A stretch of DNA of 64,000 bases. Origin: Hyphomicrobiaceae bacterium (GTDB lineage Bacteria > Pseudomonadota > Alphaproteobacteria > Rhizobiales > Hyphomicrobiaceae). The notes under the pieces are model-generated. The model saw only the letters and a list, made by a program, of their open reading frames with translations, did not search any database and was not told the origin of the DNA. The stretch spans positions 62,001-126,000 of the forward strand of contig JANYHF010000014.1 of assembly GCA_025359185.1 (NCBI GenBank). The letters are read 5' to 3'. Each line of letters begins with the position of its first letter. Position 1 is the stretch's first letter. The position numbers and the translations under genes are program-made. Positions 22,536-31,282 of the stretch are shown in pieces.

Positions 22536-24515
22536 CTACACCAGCAACTCATGGGCGCTGATCAAATCGGCCACCGTCGCGTGGTGCACACCGTTGAGCA
22601 CGGCGACCTCGACGTGGTGGCCCTTGACGTCGGCCCAAAGCTCCGTGCCCAACGTGGTTTCGACCAGGGACACCAGGCTGTCGTGGCCGCCCTTGATGCC
22701 GCTGAACAGTTTGTGGATGTCGAGGACGTCGTTGCCATTACCAAAGTCCGTGATCGTATCGACGCCAAGCGACTTCGCCGTGCCGCCAATGACGTCCTGC
22801 TTCTGCCAGATGAAGATGTCGTCGCCAGCGCCGCCGGTCAACGTGTCGGCGCCCTTAAAGCCACGCAGCACGTCGTTGCCATCGCCGCCATTGAGATCAT
22901 TGGCGCGCTTGTCGCCTTTGAAGGTGTCATCGAACTTGGTGCCGATGACGGCTTCGATGCTCTTAACCGTGTCCGTACCAAAGCCAACCATGGTGTGCTT
23001 GGACAGGTCCAGCTTGACTCCATGATCCGCGTTCGACAGATCGAGTGTATCGAAACCTAGGCCGCCGTTGATCTTGTCATTGCCGCCGCTGGCGATGAAC
23101 TTGTCATTGCCCGAGCCGCCGAACAGCGCGTTGTTGCCCGAACCGCCATTCAGTGTGTCCTCGCCCGACATTCCGATTAGTGTGTCGTTGCCGACGCCGC
23201 CCATCAGCAGGTCGTCGTTCGCCGCGGCGCTATGCCCAGCAGTGAACTCGTGGGCGAGTTGCACTGCGTTGGTCGCGCCGATGTCGATCGAGAAATTGGC
23301 GTCGTGGAAGTTCTGGTCGCCGCCGTTCCAAAGATCCTCGAACTTCACCGACAATTTGCCCGTCAACGGATCAACCGTGACCTGCGAATGCTTGTAGCCG
23401 TCGCCATTATCGCTGGTATTAGTGGTGAACAGCGACGTACCGTATTGCGTCTTGATGTCGGTCATGCTGCCGTCAGCGGCGACGAACACGAGCTTCATCT
23501 CGTGGCCGGCGTTGACGTTGGCATCCGAGCCATCCGTCGCATCGACCATCTTGAACGAGCCCGTGGCATCGCTGAACAAAGCGGCATTGGCGCCCTGGTT
23601 ATGAGCGTTGGCCGCGACGAAGAACCCGAAGCGGTCGCCCGCCTTGATGGCAACATCGGGATTCTCGGGGCCGCCAGCAACGCCAGCGCCCGACACGTCC
23701 GTATAGATCATCTGCACGCCAGTGATCTTGCCAGCGCTATCATACGTGTACATGCCAACAGCATTGTGGTAGCCGGCACCCGAACCGTCGTAGCTGATGT
23801 GGGCCGTCACGTCCTCGTTGATGGTCATCTTGGTCATATCGACATTGCCGGCCTTGCCGTCATTGCCGACCAAAAGATCGTTGGTGTTGCCAGCGGTGAT
23901 GGTGTCGTTGCCGGTGCCGCCAAGGAGGACATTGCCCTTGCCTTCGGCTTGCAATTTGACGTTGTCGATCAGGCCGCCATAGCTGTCATTTTGGCCGGCG
24001 TCCTCGCGAAATTCGAGACGGTCGGTGCCGCCCGAACCCGTGACTTTGAACGTGGTATGCGCCCAATCGGTTGAGCCGGGTTCAATGCGGCCGACCTGTT
24101 GGCCGTTCCAGAAGATGTTGATGGCGTTGGTGGCTGCAGACGTGCCGGGGCGCATCGCCGTATCCAAGCTGAGCGCGTATTCCTGGCCCGCCGACGTTTT
24201 CACGTCCTGCCAGACCTTGCTGAAATTGTTGTCGAAATCGAGTTCCGCGACATTGTTGCCGTCAGTGGCGTGAACGATGAAGTCCTTACCCCAGACTTCA
24301 ACGCCGGTATCGGAATGCCAGCCGCCGACCTGGGCGTAATAGGACCAGGCGTTGGCGCCGATCGGAGCGGTCTCGAAGCTGCCATCAACCAGCAGGTTCT
24401 CGGTCGAGAGGTTCGCGCCTGCAATGACGTCGTGGCCCTGGTGGCCAGCGATGGTGTCGTTACCAGCCCCCCCGTTGAGGGTGTCGTTATGATGTGTGCC
24501 GTCAATCTGAGCCAT
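22536..24515 (-). CDS. RTX calcium-binding repeat protein with DUF4114 domain
   Basis: The 659-residue acidic, Gly/Asp-rich protein lacks an N-terminal signal peptide. RTX nonapeptides (GGAGNDTI) open it at residues 15-35, followed by a lectin-like beta-sandwich segment (NLLVDGSFE...GVEVWG...DGNNVAELD), one RTX pair (GGTGNDTI), a DUF4114-like domain (FEDLWNGGDQNFHDANF, about residue 410), then a block of RTX repeats (GGVGNDTLIG, GGSGNNALFG, GGDGNDVLRG) and a C-terminal tail typical of type I secretion substrates. Cysteine is absent. The upstream frame to 24611 is less convincing. No type I transporter gene is adjacent, so the exporter would be elsewhere. It could be an adhesin or surface protein; no enzyme motif is evident. 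Confidence 0.88.
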   Translation of the reverse strand: MAQIDGTHHNDTLNGGAGNDTIAGHQGHDVIAGANLSTENLLVDGSFETAPIGANAWSYYAQVGGWHSDTGVEVWGKDFIVHATDGNNVAELDFDNNFSKVWQDVKTSAGQEYALSLDTAMRPGTSAATNAINIFWNGQQVGRIEPGSTDWAHTTFKVTGSGGTDRLEFREDAGQNDSYGGLIDNVKLQAEGKGNVLLGGTGNDTITAGNTNDLLVGNDGKAGNVDMTKMTINEDVTAHISYDGSGAGYHNAVGMYTYDSAGKITGVQMIYTDVSGAGVAGGPENPDVAIKAGDRFGFFVAANAHNQGANAALFSDATGSFKMVDATDGSDANVNAGHEMKLVFVAADGSMTDIKTQYGTSLFTTNTSDNGDGYKHSQVTVDPLTGKLSVKFEDLWNGGDQNFHDANFSIDIGATNAVQLAHEFTAGHSAAANDDLLMGGVGNDTLIGMSGEDTLNGGSGNNALFGGSGNDKFIASGGNDKINGGLGFDTLDLSNADHGVKLDLSKHTMVGFGTDTVKSIEAVIGTKFDDTFKGDKRANDLNGGDGNDVLRGFKGADTLTGGAGDDIFIWQKQDVIGGTAKSLGVDTITDFGNGNDVLDIHKLFSGIKGGHDSLVSLVETTLGTELWADVKGHHVEVAVLNGVHHATVADLISAHELLV

Positions 24516-24738
24516 GTCGCAATCCGCGCGTTGAAGCGCGTCTCCTCTCTCTACGCCTGTTCGTTGCGGGTAGTCCGGCCCAAGATGCTTGCGCACCCCC
24601 ACATGGGTCATTGACGGACTATCTCGCGTTCCAGGAGAGTATTAACACGCGAGGTGTGTATAAGATGGCTATAGCGGAGGGTAAAAATTGAATCAAACTG
24701 TGTGCACTTGCATCTGAGTTGTATGACGGTTAACAAAG

Positions 24739-26280
24739 TCAATTCATCGGCGCGCCGCCTTCGGACTTGCGCCGGTTGACGAAGGCGTCGAGGGCTTCGC
24801 GAATGCCATGGTCCATCGGCGGCGGCTCGTATTCGGCCAGTAGCTGCTTCCAGATGGCATTGGCGCGCTGCGGGGCTTCGATGCTGCCGCGTTCCTTGAA
24901 GGTGTCGTAGTTGTCCCAGTTGGACAGGAGCGGCGTGTAAAACGCGGTTTCGTAGCGGGCAAAGGTGTGCGCGGTGCCGAAGTGGTGACCGCCGGGGCCA
25001 ACTTCGCGGATGGCATCCAGTGCCAGGCTTGCCTCAGAAACTTCGAACGGCTGCATATAGGCTGCCATCATTTGCAGCATCTCGGCATCGATGATCAGTT
25101 TTTCGAAGCTCGCCGTCAGCCCGCCGCCAAGCCAGCCGGCCGCGTGCAGCACCATATGGGCGCCACCCATCAGGCAGCCCCACAAGCTCATCGCGCTCTC
25201 ATAGGCCGCCTGCGCATCAACGGCATTGGCGGCGGTAGCGTTCGAGGAGCGGAACGGAATTTTGATGCGGCGGGCGAGCTGGCCGGTGACTTGGGCCGCT
25301 TGGGTGTATTCCGGCGTGCCGAAGGCGGGCGCGCCCGATTTCATATCCACGTTTGAAGTGAAGCCGCCATACATCACCGGCACCCCCGGACGGACGATCT
25401 GTGTCAGCGCGATCCCCGCCATGGCCTCGGCGTGCTGCTGGGCCAATGCCCCTGCCAGCGTCACCGGGCTCATCGCGCCCGCCAGAGTGAACGGCGTAAT
25501 GACGTTGACCTGGCCATGCTCGGCCAGCGTGATCAGCCCCTCCGCCATCGGAATATCGAGCTGGAGCGGCGAGTTGGTGTTGATGATGCCCGCGAGTACG
25601 GGCGTTTGGGTCAGATCTTGGCGTGTGCGGCCAAGCGAGATCGCCGCCATGTCGAGGCCATCGAGCGTGCGCTGACGGCCGAGCGTCTGGGTCTGCCAGC
25701 TCTTATCCAGCAGCGTGATTTCGGCGAGGTAGATGTCGAGATGACGGGTATTGGCGGGCAGATCGAGCGGCTCAAACGGCCCACCGCCTTCCTGGTGAAT
25801 GATGTTCAGCGACTGGATGAGCTTGAGGTAATCGCACATTTCCGCGAACGTGCCATTGCGGCGTCCACGCTCGATGTCGTGGACGAAGGCGGGGCCGCCG
25901 ACGGACGCGAGTACGCAATCGCGGCCGCCGAGCCGGAGCGAGCGGGCGGGGTTGCGGGCGGCCAGCGTGAAGGCGGGCGGGGCGGTGGCGATGAGGGCCG
26001 TGACCAAGGCGCGGTCCAGGCGGACGTTGAGGCTGGCCTCGTCCACGCTCGCCCCCGCCTTGCGGAACAGCGCGCGGGCCGACGGTTCCAAAACCCGCAT
26101 CCCGATGGTTTCCAGAATCGTCAGCGCGGTACTGTGGATCGCCTCGATATGGTCACCACTGAGGATTTCGATGGGCGGGTAAGAAAGAGAGAGCTGCGCA
26201 AACGGCCGCTGGGTGATGGCGCCTATGGTGCGGGTTGGGCGCACTGTGCGGCGGCGAGGCGACTGTTCATCAACCGGCAT
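24739..26280 (-). CDS. Trimethylamine methyltransferase (MttB) family protein, non-pyrrolysine
   Basis: The 513-residue TIM-barrel protein of the MttB superfamily shows the family pattern GGPAFVHD, GIINTNSPLQ, MYGGFTSNVDM, GLTASFEKLIIDAEML and AIREVGPGGHHFG. The archaeal enzyme uses pyrrolysine at an in-frame TAG. Here the frame is continuous, so this is the non-Pyl branch, whose characterised members demethylate quaternary amines such as glycine betaine and transfer the methyl to a corrinoid protein. No corrinoid protein gene is adjacent. It ends a probable operon after ferredoxin and ferredoxin-NADP reductase, with a 10-bp gap. The substrate cannot be told from sequence. Confidence 0.85.
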   Translation of the reverse strand: MPVDEQSPRRRTVRPTRTIGAITQRPFAQLSLSYPPIEILSGDHIEAIHSTALTILETIGMRVLEPSARALFRKAGASVDEASLNVRLDRALVTALIATAPPAFTLAARNPARSLRLGGRDCVLASVGGPAFVHDIERGRRNGTFAEMCDYLKLIQSLNIIHQEGGGPFEPLDLPANTRHLDIYLAEITLLDKSWQTQTLGRQRTLDGLDMAAISLGRTRQDLTQTPVLAGIINTNSPLQLDIPMAEGLITLAEHGQVNVITPFTLAGAMSPVTLAGALAQQHAEAMAGIALTQIVRPGVPVMYGGFTSNVDMKSGAPAFGTPEYTQAAQVTGQLARRIKIPFRSSNATAANAVDAQAAYESAMSLWGCLMGGAHMVLHAAGWLGGGLTASFEKLIIDAEMLQMMAAYMQPFEVSEASLALDAIREVGPGGHHFGTAHTFARYETAFYTPLLSNWDNYDTFKERGSIEAPQRANAIWKQLLAEYEPPPMDHGIREALDAFVNRRKSEGGAPMN

Positions 26281-26290
26281 CTTGCCCTGC

Positions 26291-27370
<1,080 letters not shown>

Positions 27371-27374
27371 TCAT

Positions 27375-27409
27375 TTCATCATGGCCCGGTCAAGCCACGC
27401 CATGACGAA
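27375..27409. repeat. REP-like palindrome between ferredoxin and FNR genes
   Basis: TTCATCATGGC and GCCATGACGAA are inverted complements with one mismatch, separated by 13 bp. It is the same family as the elements at 7.5, 20.8, 29.6 and 55.0 kb. Confidence 0.5.
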
Positions 27410-27430
27410 GTGGAGCAGCGGAAACGGCGA

Positions 27431-27793
<363 letters not shown>

Positions 27794-27822
27794 CTATAGG
27801 GCATCCGGCGCGCCGCCGCCAC

Positions 27823-29427
27823 TCACGCTGCCGTCGAAGCGCCAGGCGTGGCGAGCGTCTTGCGCAGCCGAGTGACTGTCGCAGCCGTGGCCGATGGCCG
27901 CGCACGCAGGGAGATGGGCGCTGCGCCCGTGGATTTGGGCTCAGGCCGCGTGGCAGGCATCGGGCGCAGCACGCGCTGGCGCGGCATCAGCACGATGGCC
28001 TCGGTGCCGATGCGCAGTTCACTCTGCAACTCAAATGCGCCGCCGTGTAGTTCGACGAGACTTTTCACGATGGGCAGTCCCAGCCCCGTGCCGCCCTCGG
28101 CCGACTGATAGGCCAGCGAACCCTGCCCGAAGGCCTGCATGACGCGCGGCAGTTCTTCCTTGGGAATGCCCGGCCCGGTATCGCGCACGCTCAGCCGCTG
28201 ACCGCCGTCGGGCGTCGCGATCACTCGCAGCGTGATCGTGCCACCGGGCGGCGTGAATTTCAGCGCATTGGATATGAGATTGAGCGCGATCTGGCGCAGC
28301 GATTTTTCGTCCGCCCAGAGCAGCGGCAGATTGTGCTCGAAAGCCTCGATGATTTTCAGCTGCTTGCCCTCGGCGCGCAATTTCAGCAGCCGGTGGCAAT
28401 CTTCGGTCACGGCCTTCAAACTCACGGCCTCGGGGCGCAGCTCGTGCTTCCCCGCCTCGATACGTGACAGATCGAGAATGTCGTTGATGACCTGTAAAAG
28501 GTGCTTGCCGCTACTGTGCACGTTTTCGGCATACTCCTTATAAATTGGTTTGCCGATGGGTCCCATCATCTCCAGCATCGTGACTTCGGAAAAGCCGAGG
28601 ATGGCATTGAGGGGCGTACGCAACTCGTGGCTGATATTGGCCAGGAACCGCGATTTGGCGAGGTTGTCGGCCTCGGCGCGGCGGCGGGCTTCGTCCGAAA
28701 TGGCTTTGGACTCTTCAAGCTGGGCAATCAGCGCATCCTTCTCGGCCCGCAACTCCAGCATCGATGTGACAGTAGCGTTGAGGCCCTTAGCCAGGAAGAT
28801 GAAGTAGATGTGAATTCCAACCGCCATCGCCGCCAGCGCCCAATAGAAGGGCTCGTGCTGCGAGCCGAAGCGGATAACCAACGCGAGTGTCAGCGGCACG
28901 GTGCCGGCATAGACAATCGGCATGACGGTGGAGGCGAACAGGAGGCGCAGCGTCAGGACAACGATCAAAGATGCAAAGATAAAGACATGCGCCGAGTGAT
29001 CGGCCGGGCGGAAGCCGACCAGCGTCACGCCCGACCATGCGAGGCCATAGAGCGTTTCTGCGGCTAGCAGTTTGCGCTGCCAGCGTGGCACGTCGCACTC
29101 GGCGCGGGGTGTCGCGACAAACTTGGTGCATAACTGGGTGAGAACTGTCCGGGCAGCCAGCAACGCCGCCAGCCAGAGCATCGGCTCATGCGGCTCGGCC
29201 CAGGACATCGAGGCGAGCGCGATGATGACGGCCAGCAGTGGAATGGTCAGCGTCGCGCCCAGTTCGTTGCGCGCGAACATCAGGATGAGATCGTAGTCGA
29301 ATTCGGGTTTGGCGCGCTGACCCTGTGTGATGCGCTGGCGCGCCAGGCGCACGCTCTCAGCCCCGGTGCCGGGTGCTTTTGCGGTGCGGCCCGGGGCGGG
29401 CTGGGATGGAGCGGCGGTGGTCATCAA
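27823..29427 (-). CDS. Membrane histidine kinase (DivJ/PleC/PdhS-like core)
   Basis: The 534-residue kinase has about five or six hydrophobic segments between residues 50 and 215, then a short coiled coil (LRAEKDALIAQLEESKAI), a HisKA domain with NISHELRTPLNAILGFSE, and a HATPase_c domain (LISNALKFTPPGG, DTGPGIP, GTGLGLPIVK). The core resembles the alphaproteobacterial DivJ/PleC/PdhS group that acts in cell-cycle signalling, but without PAS domains. This is resemblance only. The C-terminal 60 residues are Pro/Arg/Ala-rich. No response regulator is adjacent. It may lead the ferredoxin-FNR-MttB operon. Confidence 0.88.
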   Translation of the reverse strand: MMTTAAPSQPAPGRTAKAPGTGAESVRLARQRITQGQRAKPEFDYDLILMFARNELGATLTIPLLAVIIALASMSWAEPHEPMLWLAALLAARTVLTQLCTKFVATPRAECDVPRWQRKLLAAETLYGLAWSGVTLVGFRPADHSAHVFIFASLIVVLTLRLLFASTVMPIVYAGTVPLTLALVIRFGSQHEPFYWALAAMAVGIHIYFIFLAKGLNATVTSMLELRAEKDALIAQLEESKAISDEARRRAEADNLAKSRFLANISHELRTPLNAILGFSEVTMLEMMGPIGKPIYKEYAENVHSSGKHLLQVINDILDLSRIEAGKHELRPEAVSLKAVTEDCHRLLKLRAEGKQLKIIEAFEHNLPLLWADEKSLRQIALNLISNALKFTPPGGTITLRVIATPDGGQRLSVRDTGPGIPKEELPRVMQAFGQGSLAYQSAEGGTGLGLPIVKSLVELHGGAFELQSELRIGTEAIVLMPRQRVLRPMPATRPEPKSTGAAPISLRARPSATAATVTRLRKTLATPGASTAA

Positions 29428-29594
29428 TCTGCCGGAGCGCGCAACAGTCGAAAGGCTGGTTGTCGAAGTGTTAATGCGAAATCCTAAAAAATCGTTACAT
29501 CATAGATGATTACAACGATTAACTCACATTATATACAGCTTTGATGGGGTTAAATAGCTTGAAAATATAGAGAATAATGCCGTGTCTTTGCCTG

Positions 29595-29625
29595 CGTCAT
29601 GGCCAGCTCAAGCCCGGCCGTGACG
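29595..29625. repeat. REP-like palindrome
   Basis: CGTCATGGCC (29595-29604) pairs with GGCCGTGACG (29616-29625) with one mismatch. It shares its core with four other intergenic elements in this window. Confidence 0.5.
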
Positions 29626-29661
29626 AAGAGCGGGTTTGAGTGGCCATCCGCTAAGAAAATC

Positions 29662-29699
29662 ATTCCGCAATATTGGCATTGATGTGCCATAGGTGGAAT
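29662..29699. promoter_or_regulatory. Nested dyad upstream of the Lrp-family gene, possible autoregulatory operator
   Basis: ATTCC at 29662 pairs with GGAAT at 29695, and inside them TGGCA (29674) pairs with TGCCA (29685), centred near 29681. It lies 40-77 bp before the start codon, where Lrp/AsnC regulators commonly bind their own promoters. Binding is inference. Confidence 0.35.
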
Positions 29700-29738
29700 G
29701 ACATTCTAATTTTCCAACCCGACCGTGAGGCCCGGCCC

Positions 29739-30248
29739 ATGTCCACGCTTGACGAGATGGATTTGAAAATCCTGCGCATTTTGCAGGAGGACTGCACCGT
29801 GCCGGTGGCCGATATCGGCAAGCGCATTGGGCTGTCGACCACGCCATGCTGGCGGCGCATCCAGAAACTGGAGGAGGACGGTGTTATCAAAAAGCGGGTG
29901 GCGCTGCTGGACGCCAACGCCATCAACGCCGGCGTCACGGTATTCGTCGCCATCATCACTAATCAGCACACCAAGGACTGGCTGGAGCGCTTCCACGGCG
30001 CCATGGCCGACTTCCCCGAGGTGGTGGAGTTCTACCGCATGAGCGGGCAGGTGGATTACATGCTGCGCGTGGTGGTGCCGGACATTGGCGCCTATGATCA
30101 GTTCTACAAAAAGCTCATTGCAAGGATCGAGCTTTCAGACGTAAGTTCGTCGTTTGCGATGGAACAGATCAAATTCACTACAGCCTTGCCACTGGAATTT
30201 GCCGACAAGGACGTGCCCAAAAAGCGTGCCAAGGCGGTGGTGAAGTGA
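29739..30248 (+). CDS. Lrp/AsnC family transcriptional regulator
   Basis: The 169-residue protein begins MSTLDEMDLKILRILQED, typical of the Lrp/AsnC N-terminal winged HTH (ADIGKRIGLSTTPCWRRI is the recognition region), followed by a RAM/ligand-binding domain (FHGAMADFPEVVEFYRMSG, DYMLRVVVPD). Such regulators respond to amino acids. GTGAGG sits about 8 bases before ATG 29739; the frame further upstream is not supported. The target is unknown; the divergent kinase and the gene itself are candidates. Confidence 0.93.
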   Translation: MSTLDEMDLKILRILQEDCTVPVADIGKRIGLSTTPCWRRIQKLEEDGVIKKRVALLDANAINAGVTVFVAIITNQHTKDWLERFHGAMADFPEVVEFYRMSGQVDYMLRVVVPDIGAYDQFYKKLIARIELSDVSSSFAMEQIKFTTALPLEFADKDVPKKRAKAVVK

Positions 30249-30398
30249 CCTCTTCCTGCTTCGAGCCGGCCCCGGCCCCCTCAGCATGAGGGCACAAGGT
30301 GTATGCAGCGGCCTCTTGCAGCCGCCCGCGTTAACCTTACATTAACCATGCTGGCGGAGGCTTGATGGTGACTGCTTCGGCCAAGCCAGGAGGGTGTC

Positions 30399-30974
30399 AT
30401 GAGTTTGCGTTTGACAGCAAGCCTCAATGCCGCGCGCAACGACACCGGCCGGATCGCCTATTGCGGGCCGACCGTGCTGTCGGCGATCACCGGATTTCCG
30501 ATCAGCCGCGTCGAGGAGATCATTCATCAGCATCGCGCCGATCCGGCCGAGGCCAAGAAGATGATCGTTGGGACGACCGCCCCTGAAGTGCGCGATGCCT
30601 TGAGCGTATTCGGCTACGCCATGGATCAGACCGAAGATTTTTATCACCTCGAACGCAAGCAGCGCCCGACGGTCTGGAGCTGGATGCAGCAGCCCCGCAG
30701 CGCGTTTAGCCATTACATTATCGCCGTGCACGTGCGCAGCGAGGGACACTGGATCTGCATCAAGGGCGCCAAGATCTGCGACACGTACACCAAGGGCCGT
30801 TGGATGTTTGGCGCGGACGGCCCGCATCGCGGCGCGCGGATGATGGAGGTGTTCCGGGTGCGACATGTGGACGAAACGGCGCATGTCGCTGATGGCAAGG
30901 CCGGAAACGGCACGGGTTTTGCCGGGCGCTTCGAGCCAATGGCTCAGTCGAACCAAAGCACTCTCAACTTTTAG
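30399..30974 (+). CDS. Hypothetical protein with papain/C39-like cysteine-peptidase features
   Basis: The 191-residue protein is not assigned to a named family. AYCGPTVLSAITG puts Cys22 at the head of a helix, as in papain-fold enzymes; later GHWICIKG supplies His117 and CDTYTKGRW supplies Asp128. This C...H...D order matches peptidase C39-like and phage-associated cysteine proteases. No signal peptide or membrane helix is seen. The last 40 residues are low complexity. AGGAGGG precedes ATG 30399 and a strong terminator follows at 31130, so it is probably a single-gene transcript. Enzyme activity is inference. Confidence 0.7.
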   Translation: MSLRLTASLNAARNDTGRIAYCGPTVLSAITGFPISRVEEIIHQHRADPAEAKKMIVGTTAPEVRDALSVFGYAMDQTEDFYHLERKQRPTVWSWMQQPRSAFSHYIIAVHVRSEGHWICIKGAKICDTYTKGRWMFGADGPHRGARMMEVFRVRHVDETAHVADGKAGNGTGFAGRFEPMAQSNQSTLNF

Positions 30975-31282
30975 TTGAGTGTTAACCACCGAACCTGGGA
31001 GTCTTATCGCTCCCCGCGGGATTCATCTTTCAGTAAGGCGCTCCGCCCTACGGTACGCAGGTCAAACATCTCCGGCGCTCTGCAGCGCGCATTCCGCCGG
31101 TCTCGTTTGTCTTTCCTAGGGTAACTTTTGGCGGCCTTCGTGGCCGCCTTTTCTTTTTTCAGGTCACGTCCAGTTTCGCTGGCCGGCCGGTCCGCCAGGC
31201 AAGGCGTCCGGCCGTGAGTGAGACAGTACGCGCAATCCCAGGTTGTGTGAACTGGGGAATTACCTGGGACCAGTCAGCTGCC
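30975..31282. other. Intergenic region with terminator between convergent genes
   Basis: No protein gene is visible. The 155 bp between the stop at 30974 and the terminator at 31130 contain several short GC-rich dyads and could encode a small RNA or simply a long 3' UTR. An inverted pair TCCCAGGT/ACCTGGGA (about 31237-31270) lies just past the L,D-transpeptidase stop on the other strand. Confidence 0.4.
31130..31159 (+). terminator. Strong Rho-independent terminator
   Basis: GGCGGCC (31130-31136) and GGCCGCC (31142-31148) form a perfect 7-bp GC stem with a 5-nt loop, followed by TTTTCTTTTTT. It ends transcription from the cysteine-peptidase-like gene 155 bp upstream. Confidence 0.88.

Larger units (their letters stand above)
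29428..29738. other. AT-rich intergenic region between kinase and lrp-like genes
   Basis: This is the promoter region of two divergent genes, with marked A/T content near 29480-29580. It contains a REP-like palindrome (29595-29625) and a nested dyad (29662-29699) just before the Lrp-type gene. No open frame looks coding. Confidence 0.5.

Noticed and set aside
23232-24074. 280-codon open frame on the plus strand opposite the RTX gene
   Set aside because: Antisense to RTX/DUF4114 coding DNA; repetitive Gly/Asp codons on the other strand generate long chance frames.
24739-26280. Pyrrolysine-containing MttB
   Set aside because: The reading frame is complete without an in-frame TAG, and no Pyl biosynthesis genes or tRNA-Pyl are seen, so it is the non-pyrrolysine branch.
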